64,000 nt of DNA from Physella acuta (lineage: Eukaryota; Mollusca; Gastropoda; Physidae). Below the pieces are notes generated by a model. That model was given only the letters and a program-made list of their open reading frames with translations, ran no database searches and had not been told where the DNA came from. This document shows positions 10,573 to 21,078 of this stretch, piece after piece; within the stretch, counting starts at the first letter, position 1, and every line of letters begins with the position of its first letter. Location of the stretch: contig NW_026732300.1 in the NCBI RefSeq assembly GCF_028476545.1, forward strand, positions 1-64,000, written 5' to 3'. A program made the position numbers and the translations under genes.

Positions 10573-11297
10573 TTACATTTGTGGATATGTGCCAAGGATT
10601 AGATTTGTGGATATGTGCCAAGGATTAGATTTGTGGATATGTGCCAAGGATTAGATTTGTGGATATGTGCCAAGGATTAGATTTGTGGATCTGTACCAAG
10701 GATTAGATTTGTGGATATGTGCCAGGGATTAGATTTGTGGATATGTGCCAAGGATTAGATTTGTGGATCTGTACCAAGGATTAGATTTGTGGATCTGTAC
10801 CAAGGATTAGATTTGTGGATCTGTACCAAGGATTAGATTTGTGGATCTGTACCAAGGATTAGATTTGTGGATCTGTACCAAGGATTAGATTTGTGGATAT
10901 GTGCCAAGGATTAAATTTGTGGATATGTGCCAAGGATTAGATTTGTGGATATGTGCCAAGGATTAGATTTGTAGATATGTTCCAAGGATTAGATTTGTGG
11001 ATCTGTACCAAGGATTAGATTTGTGGATATGTGCCAAGGATTAAATTTGTGGATATGTGCCAAGGATTAGATTTGTGGATATGTGCCAAGGATTAGATTT
11101 GTGGATATGTGCCAAGGATTAGATTTGTGGATCTGTACCAAGGATTAGATTTGTGGATCTGTACCAAGGATTAGATTTGTGGATCTGTACCAAGGATTAG
11201 ATTTGTGGATCTGTACCAAGGATTAGATTTGTGGATATGAGCCAAGGATTAGATTTGTGGATATGTGCCAAGGATTAGATTTGTGGATATGTGCCAG
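10573..11297. repeat. 26-bp minisatellite, 28 copies, two variants
   Basis: The unit carries GATTTGTGGAT, then ATGTGCC or CTGTACC, then AAGGATTA. I count 28 contiguous units. In order, variant A (ATATGTGCC) and variant B (ATCTGTACC) run AAAAB AABBB BBAAA ABAAA ABBBB AAA. A rarer TTAAATT change appears in units 14 and 19, so units 12-16 and 17-21 look like one five-unit duplication. Confidence 0.97.
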
Positions 11298-11609
11298 TCG
11301 ATACTGGGTCAAGGTGTATTAATTAAGCAACTCATCAAACAGGTGTTAGTGTCGTACTTAACCAGACACAGATTTATTGGAGCATGTGATTAAATGTATT
11401 ACTCAGATATACCGATATCCATTTACATAGTCGATACCAAATTAGGTTTATTGAAAATGATTCATGTAAACTATCTGATTCGCAAAATTGTATGTTTTAT
11501 GTGTGTATGTTTAAATGTGCTGGAAAGCGCACTGTAATATGAGCATCATACACGCTGACCCGTCAGGGAGAGGGATATAAATACTAGTGCATGTTGATCT
11601 GGGAGTACG
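11298..11609. other. Spacer, nothing recognised
   Basis: AT-rich, no structure seen. Confidence 0.5.
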
Positions 11610-11783
11610 TAGGGCGTCCCTGAGTCAACCCAACTCTAATGGGTACCTGACTCACGTTTGGGAGAGTAAAAGCGGCTGGGAATAGTGTTTACAACACTAG
11701 ATATTCGTTCATATTCTGAAGTCGCTGAAATAGATGATAACTTCACCTGCCCCATGGACCATAAAGGTCGAAAGGGAACTTTA
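11610..11783 (+). mobile_element. SINE family A lacking its head
   Basis: Starts at GGGCGTCCCTGAGTCAACCC and continues through ATGGGTACCTGACTCACGTT, GCGGCTGGGAATAGTG and TTCACCTGCCCCATGG to AAAGGGAACTTTA. The tRNA-like head is absent, so it is a 5'-truncated copy. Confidence 0.8.
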
Positions 11784-12726
11784 ATATGCAGATGTGAGAT
11801 TAAATCAGATGCACATACTGTTTACCCCATAGATTATTAGCGTTAATTTAAAAGATATGATTGATGTTAGGCTTTATACACACTTACGTGATTTGATATA
11901 AACAGATCAATTAAGGATGTTAAAATTAAGAACTACAAATATATGAAGACATATCTAAGATCTACAAAATTATAAAGACACATTTTAGCACTAGATTAGT
12001 GAGAAGACACATCGTAGTTGGACAGATGAATGAAGACAAAGTTTGGATCTTCAGAAGTATCAAGACATATATTAGATCTATAAAGGTATGAAGACACATC
12101 AAGGATGTGTTAATGTTTATTTTTCTGAATGTACCCTAACAAAGACTCCTCTGTTTCCTCTAAATCAAAGCCCTAACAAAGACACATCTATTTCCTCTAA
12201 TGCCACACCCTAACAAAAACATCTATTTTCTTTAATGCCACACCATAACCACTAGGCCAACACATCTCCCCACCCCCCCCCCCCCATACCAACATTTGAG
12301 AGTGGCTGCAGGCTTTAAGCCTAGCCTATATTACCAAAATTTAACCGGGTTTCTGAAACCGGCTTTCCGGTTCCGGTAATTATCCAAAATGACGTTCAAC
12401 TCGGAAAAATTATTTCCAATTTAGATCCCAAAATTAGGAATGATCTAAAATTATATATGGACCCCCCCCCCCTCCCCAAAACCCCCTTCTCATTTTAAAC
12501 TTGAATGAAATAATCAAATTATTAGCGAGCCTGCTATTATTACCTAACTCAATTCTTTAGTTCAACGTAGGCTACACACTACCAAGATCAATCAATACAA
12601 TAAGTTTCTAATATATTCAGGTGTCACATTTCATTATCGTCTTTAGAAACAAAATAAAGTATACTGCTTATTCATTTCTTCTACTTTGCTTTAAAGTGTA
12701 ATATTGAACATGATTTCCTCCAACTT
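11784..12726. other. AT-rich spacer with short diverged repeats
   Basis: Around 11930-12110 the phrase GAAGACACAT/AAGACATAT recurs about every 40 bp. Around 12130-12240 CCCTAACAAAGAC with CTATTTCCTCTAA recurs three times. C tracts at 12273-12285 and 12462-12472. GGTTTCTGAAACCGG near 12350 can pair with itself. No gene seen. Confidence 0.5.
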
Positions 12727-12982
12727 AATTAAGTATTACGAGTCAACATGTGGTATGTCATATGGCCGGTTAACTCCCCTTTCAACCTGTGTTTTTCTAA
12801 CGGTACTTGCTTCCATATGTTGTGTTCACCCAATAATAAACTACCCGACATGGTTTGTATGATCTAAGTCTTCTCTCTTCTAGATGGGTTGATGTCCGCA
12901 ACTATCGATTCTTATATGCCCGGGGTCTGAACTCGAGACAATCATACGCTCTTCCGCTCGACCACGTCATTCCCCATCTTCG
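12727..12982 (-). mobile_element. SINE family B, old copy
   Basis: Inverted and clearly diverged: TTAATTAAGTATTACGAGTC, TTTCAACCTGTGTTTTTC, TTGCTTCCATA, CTTCTAGATGGG, GGTCTGAACTCGAGAC and head end GACCACGTC. The order matches the copies at 7950 and 49.6 kb. Confidence 0.7.
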
Positions 12983-14341
12983 CCATGGTTCGACAGTTGT
13001 TTTTTTTTAAACACGCCACACTGATGATGCAATAAATACAACATTTGTGATTCAACTCTAAGATACACCAATTATAATTTCATTATCTTGTCAAATAACA
13101 TATAAGAATATCACGAAACAGACATTAATCGGCCATCAATTAAAACCAATTAGCTAATTTTCCTTCTGCTCAGGTTAAGCCTGTCATCCCCCCCTGCCGT
13201 GGTATAGCCTATCTCGCGATGACCGACTACCATCAGAAATATTTCGTCAGTTTTGAGTCGGCACTCGAGCGGGTTATTACCATACGCTAGTGGTCTGAGC
13301 TTTCTCAAATAATTATTTCACGAGTATCTACTGCGCTTCGTGCTCGGCACCACTCTGCCCACACTTCAGACTCTCGTTACCATAGCAACCGGTGATATAA
13401 AAATATAAAAAAAAATAGAAATCCAATGGTTGAAATCGTCTCGGAGTTATAATCGTTTCCGAATTTCTTTGTTCTAAATATATATTTTATATTTTATTTT
13501 GTTTTTTCCAGCAAAAAATATGTTCAGAGGCGTGGGTCTGCGTCAGTGATGAAAAGTATCCAGTACTAAAAATCTATCGCTATTTTGAATAACTTATTTG
13601 GTGGTTAATAATATTCATCCTGTGCATAACGTATTTGAGATTCAGAAATAGTGTTTTATTTATGGAAACTTCTCAAGTAGAGGCTGTAATTCGACAGTCC
13701 CAAACAAAGCATTTCCTTATCTGTACCAGGGTTAGCCGTTAACAAATACAATATGACAAGTTAATCTACACGACACACTTGACGGATTATCCCTGTGATC
13801 AATAATCGCTTATCGCAATGGTGTGAATGCTACAAAATAAAAAAAAATCTAAAATAAAAATTGACTTCACGGTGGTAAAGAACCAATTCAACTTAAAGCT
13901 GTAAACTAACATTTTAGTTCAAGGAAAGCCCAGCAATCTGACAGCCCGTGTATAGAAAGTGGTCATTTTTAGACAGAAGATGATATCTTTGTAATACCAA
14001 ACGCACTTGCAAGAGCATCAATAATAAATAAATCACAACCTGTTTATACCAGGTAGATAAACTGCAGTAGGAAATATCAAATCTAAAACTTCATAGACTG
14101 GGCTTATACAATTATCATAAGTAAAACAAACGCCATCAACTCTGCTATTGTCGCACACATCAACATAAGAATAAACACTCTAAAACCTACTTGTGACTGG
14201 AGAATTAAATTAAGAATTACAAGTCATTTCATTCTTCTTAGACCTGGATTATAAATTATCATAAGAAACACATTCGAAATATGCGCAAAATCTAGGTTAC
14301 AAATCATTAAAGAAAAATAATACAATTTAAACAAACACTAG
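12983..14341. other. Spacer with one GC-richer patch
   Basis: 13190-13400 is less AT-rich than its surroundings and contains the X-box described separately. The rest is AT-rich with no recognised element or credible frame. Confidence 0.5.
13376..13389. promoter_or_regulatory. RFX X-box-like palindrome GTTACCATAGCAAC
   Basis: A 14-bp imperfect palindrome that fits the RFX X-box (GTNRCC, two bases, RGYAAC). In animals X-boxes near start sites drive ciliary genes. It lies at the end of a GC-richer patch but no gene is visible within several kb, so function is unproven. Confidence 0.35.
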
Positions 14342-14990
14342 GCCTAGTTTATAAAGTACCTCGAAAAATATAATCTAAACCTACACTAGACCTAGTTGAC
14401 AAATTACCACCAGAAATTTTATCTAAACCTACACTCGACTTTGTTAACATATCAACAGAAACATAATCTAAACCTACATTAGACCTAGTTTACAAATTAC
14501 CACAAAAAATATAATCTAAATCTACACTAGAGCTAGTTGACAAATTACCACCAGAAATTTTATCTAAACCTACACTCGACTTTGTTAACATATCAACAGA
14601 AACATAATCTAAACCTACATTAGACCTAGTTTACAAATTACCACAAAAAATATAATCTAAATCTACACTAGAGCTAGTTGACAAATTACCACCAGAAATT
14701 TTATCTAAACCTACACTCGACTTTGTTAACATATCAACAGAAACATAATCTAAACCTACATTAGACCTAGTTTACAAATTACCACAAAAAATATAATCTA
14801 AATCTACACTAGAGCTAGTTGACAAATTACCACCAGAAACATAATCTAAACCTACATTAGACCTAGTTTACAAATTACCACAAAAAATATAATCTAAATC
14901 TACACTAGACCTAGTTTACAAATCAACAGAAATATCATCTAAACCTACATTAGACCTAGTTTACAAATTACCATAACAAATAACACTAGA
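14342..14990. repeat. Higher-order tandem array, 141 bp = 3 x 47 bp
   Basis: Monomers share ATAATCTAAACCTACA, then a variable TAGACCTAGTTTAC / TAGAGCTAGTTGAC / TCGACTTTGTTAAC block, then a short A-rich end. Three monomer types alternate in fixed order. The TCTACACTAGAGC start recurs at 14521, 14662 and 14803, exactly 141 bp apart. Edge units are more diverged. Confidence 0.95.
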
Positions 14991-16240
14991 TGAGTGCCGA
15001 GTGTGGACGAATTATATAGCCAGCAATTAGCATGGCAATTAGTAAGGCAGTTATATTATAGCATTTTATTGCATATGACATTTATTACTTTAATGATTGC
15101 TATGAAAATAATAATTACGTTCCGATAATTCTATACCTACTACTGTTTTATTTTTATTTTTCGTGTCTTGCTATTTCAATTAATTTTGTATAAAGATTTT
15201 GAAATAAATTTACTTTTTATATAGCATATTGAAATTAATTAAAAATAACTTAAAAACAACAATTTCACGGCGTTGTTAGGCGGCAAAAATTTTTATTTTA
15301 AAAACTAAAAAAAAATCTTTAAAATTAGTAGATTATATAAATGTTAAAGTGCAAAATCCTATATTCTGATAACAAATATATTTACTGGAATAAGTTTGTA
15401 TTATTATTTTTTTTTTGGTAGCGAAGCTAGACTGGAGAGATACTTGAGATATTCACAAAGACAAGCTGTCTTTTGAAGGCGTGCATACTAACCCACGCAT
15501 CTAAACAACGGGGCATAAGCCAGGTAAACACAAACGGGACAGCGGATGCCAACTTGGGTGCTAGACATGTTAGTTTCTACTCTATCTGCGTTCTTCCTAC
15601 GAAGTCGTTGACTAGAAGTCTTTTACTGGAACACGATTTCTACTGTTCAATTTCAGCCTTGCTTTTTGGAAAAAATTATTTAAATTTTTTTTTACATAAG
15701 TAAGCCACTATATTATGCACAAAAATGGATTTTAAAAAATCGGCTTAAAATACAGAATAATACATCGCTATTTATATAGCTATGAATAAATAGTCGGGTC
15801 CTTTTAGAAAGAATAAGCCTATTCAGTGCATAGTTTAGAGACCCACGCTTTTCTTTGTAGTTATTGTAGTGTATTAATATATATTATAAGAACATCTATT
15901 AATTTTCTTCTTGCTAGTGCACTTATAATTGAATCATTTATCATGATATCTAACAAATAGGCTACATTGAAAAAGAAATGCATGTACTTAAGTGCATTTT
16001 TAAAATAGCCAGTTGACAATACTAGCAGTAGTTCACTTATTAAACCAGCGGCATTTAGTTGACAGTAAAAAGTTGTTACAGTTCTGATGAAGAAAATAAA
16101 TTAATAGCCTCGCGAAGATTAACTTGATGACATTAAAGTACATTGTACATTATATTTTTTTTAATGACACAGCCATGTAATTAGCAGCTATCAGAGCTGA
16201 AATTATGCCTCCCTAGGTCAGAATCTCTCTTTCGATATAC
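14991..16240. other. Very AT-rich spacer
   Basis: Homopolymer A and T runs. A 76-residue frame at 15473-15703 shows no domain. Nothing else recognised. Confidence 0.5.
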
Positions 16241-16248
16241 ATCTACAC

Positions 16249-16461
16249 CAGGGGTCTCCAAACTTTTCAGTCCGTGGGCCGCATTAACTATCAAATTTCA
16301 GTTCGGGGGCCAGTTTCTTCCGAGTCTCTGAATTTTCTGGGCAAAGTTTCTCAGCCATCACCAACAAACATTTTTTCCGTGAACAAATAGATCTCCGCGG
16401 GCCGGATAAGAGGACCTCGCGGGCCGCATTCGGCCCGCGGGTCGTAGTTTGGAGAATCCTG
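16249..16461. mobile_element. hAT MITE with exact 8-bp target duplication
   Basis: A 213-bp element with inverted ends CAGGGGTCTCCAAACT and AGTTTGGAGAATCCTG, flanked on both sides by ATCTACAC (16241-16248 and 16462-16469). The subterminal GGGCCGCATT / GCGGGCCGCATTCGGCCCGCGG is GC-rich and self-pairing. Ends and duplication length match hAT (Charlie-like) non-autonomous elements. It has no coding capacity and must be moved by a transposase elsewhere. Confidence 0.92.
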
Positions 16462-16487
16462 ATCTACACAAACATACACACACAATA

Positions 16488-16490
<3 letters not shown>

Positions 16491-16539
<49 letters not shown>
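16491..16539. repeat. (TA)n microsatellite
   Basis: About 50 bp, directly right of the hAT MITE after a short ACACAC stretch. Confidence 0.97.
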
Positions 16540-16542
<3 letters not shown>

Positions 16543-17331
16543 TATATATTGAGATTGTAGTTGGATTAGATAATAAACATAAAGACTACGATTTTTATTA
16601 CACATTTTTTTATCTAATTATGTATACGTTAAGAAAATCAACAAAACTTTCTTAAATAATTAATATTTAAACTACGATTTCTTTTTAAAAAAAATTAATA
16701 TCCTTTTTATAGTACACAATGAAGTCTAGTGTTAAAATTGTGCGGGCTTAGTAGGAAGAGTACCAAGTTAATTGGGATGTTTCATTAGAAGTGTAAACCG
16801 TCTGCTAGTCGTCTGCCAGATGGCAACTACCCCCCCCCCCCCCACGTCTGGCGCGGTACCACGTGGACCAAATGCTGCAGGCGATCATGATCTCTGAAAT
16901 TATGTCATCGATGTTTTTCAACGTCACTCGGTGACGTGGAGATGATGGTTGATCAAGTAAGACTTCAAATTTGGACTATGAGCAAACACAAAGACAGACT
17001 TCAAATTTTGGGCTATCAGCAATCACAAAGGGCACAATTGTTTTTGTTTTGTTTAGGAAATGGCTCACCTCTGGTCAAGTATGAATTTAGTACCAGAACG
17101 GTTGAATACTTGCATCATCTTTAAAATGGCCATACAGTGTCGTTTTAAGTCATTAGTACCAGAACTGAAGAATACTTGGATCATCTTTAAAACGGTATAC
17201 ACTATCGTTTTATGGGTATACATCATTGTTTTAGTCACCTATTTGATTATGCTGTATCGTTTTAGTCTTCTGTATGGATATATAGTATTGGATGATTATT
17301 TTATATGCATATACTCTTTTGTTTTTAGTCT

Positions 17332-17332
<1 letters not shown>
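16540..17332. other. Spacer with a 14-bp C tract
   Basis: C tract at 16830-16843. Between 16945 and 17300 short phrases recur (AAACACAAAGACAGACTTCAAAT; TTTAGTACCAGAACGGTTGAATACTTG and TTAGTACCAGAACTGAAGAATACTTGG about 70 bp apart), an old tandem duplication. Frames here are not convincing. Confidence 0.5.

Positions 17333-17397
<65 letters not shown>
17333..17397. repeat. (TA)n microsatellite
   Basis: About 65 bp of TA. Confidence 0.97.
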
Positions 17398-17400
<3 letters not shown>

Positions 17401-18000
17401 TATTGGATTAGGCTACTATATGAATATACAGTATGGTTTAGTCTTTCACATGAGTGTCCAGAATCGTTTTTGGTCTACTATAGGGGTTTATTTCTTTTAC
17501 CGTCCTGTGAGGAGGTATAGCTGCAGCCATTTGCTCCCCAGGAGCCACAAAGGAATCAATCAAATTAAAGTCAATTAGGTCAAAATTTAATACGTATATG
17601 ATCCCAAATCGAGCAGTTGACTCCATGCTCAAATCCGATTCAACGTCAATTCAAACTTTTTAAAAATTTTTTATGCTGATTTTACGATTTCTGATAAGCT
17701 CTACACCATTTAGATTTTTTTATCTTACACAACTATAGCATTATAAAATACAAAATTATGAAATAAAAAATATCGTAAATAAAAAAATCTTTTACAAATA
17801 AAACAAATACAAAACAACTACTTTATGGACATGTTCGCTCCAGTAAACCTCATTAAACAAAATATCTCGATTATTTTTGTTTCAACACCCGCCTCGCGAT
17901 AGTGGCGCTAATGGTACTACAATCAATAGCAAATACTGTGAGGAAGTTAGCAAATCGTGGTTAATGATTCAACAGTCGGCTAGCTGTTTAAACACACGCT
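17398..18000. other. AT-rich spacer
   Basis: Nothing recognised. Confidence 0.5.
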
Positions 18001-18214
18001 GGGCTATTGTTGAGTAACCGGCAGGGCTATTGTTGAGTAACCGGTTAGGCTATTGTTGAGTAACCGGTTAGGCTGTTGTTGAGTAACCGGTTAGGCTATT
18101 GTTGAGTAACCGGTTAGGCTATTGTTGAGTAACCGGCTAGGCTATGGTTGAGTAACCGGCTAGGCTATTGTTGAGTAACCGGTTAGGCTATGGTTGAGTA
18201 ACCGGCTAGGCTTG
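18001..18214. repeat. 23-bp minisatellite, about 9 copies
   Basis: Unit TAGGCTATTGTTGAGTAACC plus GGT or GGC, with a TTGTTG/TGGTTG variant. Nearly uniform length. Confidence 0.95.
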
Positions 18215-18429
18215 GTATAGTGATGAGGTTAAGAAGGGGCGGGTTGTTGAATACAGCATTGAAACAACACACATTTGTTGGATAAAGTATTTACACTTGA
18301 CCGATTTGTTGAATACAGATATAAACTTTAAACTTTGAAGATAAAGTTTTCAAACTTCACACATTTTTTAAATCACGCTTATAAACATTTCTAATGTATT
18401 GGTCTGAGTTGAACTTAATGAGGTGCCGG

Positions 18430-18535
18430 ACACAAGGGTTAAACAGGAAACAAGGGTTAAACTGGACATATGGGTTAAACTGGACATGGGTTAAACAGGA
18501 CACATGGGTTTAACTGGACACATGAGTTCTGAAAA
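18430..18535. repeat. Short degenerate array around GGGTTAAAC
   Basis: ACACATGGGTTAAACTGG and variants occur five or six times at 17-20 bp spacing. Confidence 0.8.
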
Positions 18536-18639
18536 TCAATATGTGTATTGTTAGAACTTTTGCGTACTACATCGCCCAGCATCTTCTATAAACGATCTGT
18601 CATACGTTTTTTTTTCACACAGGCACTTGATGTGTTGTA

Positions 18640-18900
18640 CTAGAACCCTTGCGACACACCGATGTGTCAAGAGAAATGTTATTGTGATTTATATTTAGTT
18701 CCAGCATTTGCCAGTTTTAGAACCCTTACGTAGTACCACGATTTTAAGACGAGAGCTATCGTGTCTTGTATAAAGTATCATCTAAAGACAGTTTTAGAAC
18801 CCTTACGAAATACCAAGAATTTAAGACAAGAACTTTTGTATCTTGTATTTAGTGCTATCTGTTGACGTTTCGAGAACCATTACGTCACAGCTCAGATCGT
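18640..18900. repeat. Diverged tandem repeat of about 70-95 bp
   Basis: TAGAACCCTTACG, TACCA(C/A)GA(T/A)TTTAAGAC and (C/A)TTGTAT(A/T)(A/T)AGT recur three to four times. C tract 18931-18942 lies just to the right. Confidence 0.6.
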
Positions 18901-18942
18901 ACTCCCATGCCATACTCTATCTAAACACCACCCCCCCCCCCC

Positions 18943-19484
18943 TCGCCCTCCAGCATTTTGTAAGCGAACGTACAACCAACTTAATGAGTTCAACCCTGCG
19001 TGATCTTAAAGTCTGCAATTAACGACCTAATGAGTTCAACCTCGTAAGACCCACCACCAGTCTGCAATTAACTAATTGTCTTACCCAGCAATTGGCATTG
19101 ACGTCTGTCGTGTTGTCGTGTTGTTCGGGTGAGTTGTCTTGTGGTACGTGGCATGCTAAGCGATTTAACATGGAGTAAGGTTAAATGTAGTTTCAATTGG
19201 TAAAGAACGGTAACTCTCATAATTTTTTAATATTAGAGAGATGGGGCGGTTATATTTTTAAGTAAAAAATAAGTAATTGTTCTGAATACTTTGAGTCTGA
19301 ATTGTTTTTTGTTAAACGTATTACATTTTTTCAAACCCTAAACTGACGGTTTATGTGCTGAGGAGAACTGAGCAACCAGAAAAATGCGCAAATACAAACT
19401 AATCAAACAATTACATTTCAATTTTGACATATACTGTGGCAAAAGCTATGCTCATAATTCACAACCAAGGTTTTTACTTCTATA
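18943..19484. other. Spacer, nothing recognised
   Basis: A short duplication TTAATGAGTTCAACC/TAATGAGTTCAACC near 18981 and 19028. Nothing else. Confidence 0.45.
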
Positions 19485-19960
19485 TAATTTTGCTCTTGCG
19501 CACCTTTTTACTTTCTCGTATATACTATATACGAAGAATAGAGAAAGTTTTGTAATCGTGCAAAAAAAAAGTCGAGATTTTTGCAAATCTCGACGTTTTA
19601 CACCTCACTGATACGGAAAAAACTTAATTTTGCAATCTTGGTCCGTATGTATGTGTGTCTGTGTGTGTAAACACGATAACTTGAGTACCGTTGCAGCTAG
19701 GTTGATGAAATTTCATATATAAGTATTTTATCAAAATCGTAGATCCCTATCAACTTTTGAGCGATTTCCGATAACCGGGAGTGGTACTTTTTTACTTTGA
19801 ATTTTTCAAAAGCCTATAACTTGAGTAATATTTCAGATAGATAATTGAAATTTCACACGTAAGTAAAATATCTAATTCTCAACTTTCTGTCCAATTTTGA
19901 GTAATTTCTGTTGATCGGAAGTACTAATTTACTCTATTTCCGATTTCTCAAAAAAACTAA
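19485..19960. repeat. Unclassified module: hairpin plus two diverged ~140-bp repeats
   Basis: The left part has an imperfect palindrome around CGTATATACTATATACGAAG and a perfect 10-bp-stem hairpin at 19571-19594 (GTCGAGATTT, loop TTGC, AAATCTCGAC). After a TATGTGTGTCTGTGTGTG stretch, two diverged direct repeats follow, beginning GATAACTTGAGTACC (about 19673) and TATAACTTGAGTAAT (about 19816). They share GAAATTTCA, TTTTGAG, GATTTC/AATTTCTG and GGGAGTGGTAC/GGAAGTACTAAT blocks. There is no coding capacity. It reads like part of a mobile element whose class I cannot assign. Confidence 0.6.
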
Positions 19961-20194
19961 TGTAAATTTATCAAGTACTAATAGTTTTCTGCACTATTAT
20001 GCACATTTTATTTGGCGTTCTCTGGTTTGCAATTCTTTTTTCTATGAGATTTTATTCTATTTTAAAAAGTTTAAGTATTTAAAATGGATTAAATTCATGT
20101 CTATATCCCGAGTTCCCATCCCCTGTTTTTATATATATATATAAGAATATTCGAGAAAGTTTAGGGGAGATCACTCTTGGTTTATTAAATTGAT

Positions 20195-20208
20195 GGGGGG
20201 GGGGGGGG
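20195..20208. repeat. Poly(G) tract, 14 bp
   Basis: Fourteen G after a GATG context, in otherwise AT-rich DNA. Confidence 0.95.
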
Positions 20209-20826
20209 TAGTTTTTCGTTGCGCATCTTTCCGGTTACTTTAGTACAAATAGTACGACATAACACATATTTTGTTTAAATGCTTTTACTTCAAACATATT
20301 TAATTTACTGATAATTTATAGTTATTGAAAGTGGTTTTAGTATGGAGTCTTTTTTTACAAGTTTTTTATTAGCTATATTTTTAAAATGAATAATATAATG
20401 TTGTGCGTATTATTAAACAGGTTATACACAATTTATCACAAAATATCACACACTTTTTTTTTTCAAAAATCAAAATTATTATTTTTTTTGACATATCATA
20501 GGCATTTATTAAACAAATCTCTCATGACGATGGTCATTGAAATTTTTCAAACAAAATAGTTGTATGGACTGGCGTTAACTGAATATAGTCTTATAACGCA
20601 ACACTAACCTACCAGGAACCTAACAGCAACCAAAATAATATCCTGCCACTAACCTAACACTAAAACTAACCAACAACTTACTTGCAACTAACTAAACATT
20701 ATCCCGCCACCGACCTTAAACACAAACCTAACACTTACCTAATACAATATGAGTTGCCATTAAGCAGCAGACAACTACCTATAACAGTTTTTCAGTCAAA
20801 CGTATTATTTTGATACTCTTACAGGC
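20209..20826. other. AT-rich spacer with CTAACC-like degenerate repeats
   Basis: 20600-20760 repeats short ACCTAACA/ACTAACC phrases without fixed spacing. Nothing else recognised. Confidence 0.5.
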
Positions 20827-21078
20827 CTACTTGGGCAGATGAGGCTCGTTAGCTGGGGACAGCCACTCTTCTAGGAGAGACAACTCCATTATCAAACAAC
20901 TGCTGCCTTGTAGTTTATTCTTGGTTGGACAAGGGTTATGGAAGCAAATACAAAAAGAAAAGCAGGCTGAAATCGGAGTCAATGGTCTCAATGGCAGATA
21001 AGCAGTTGACACGTATACTTAACTGTGTTGGAGAGGATCCCTTCCAACACTAAAATTTAAAAAGAAGAAGAAGAAGAT
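20827..21078 (+). mobile_element. SINE family B, headless, with 3' hairpin and AAG tail
   Basis: Begins at GGGCAGATGAGGCTCGTTAG (no tRNA-like head) and runs through AGGAGAGACAACTCC, TGCCTTGTAGTTTATTC and AAAGCAGGCTGAAATCGGAG. It ends in a near-palindrome (TGTTGGAGAGGATCCCTTCCAACA), then an A-rich stretch and (AAG)n. The 61-residue frame across it is a by-product. Confidence 0.85.
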
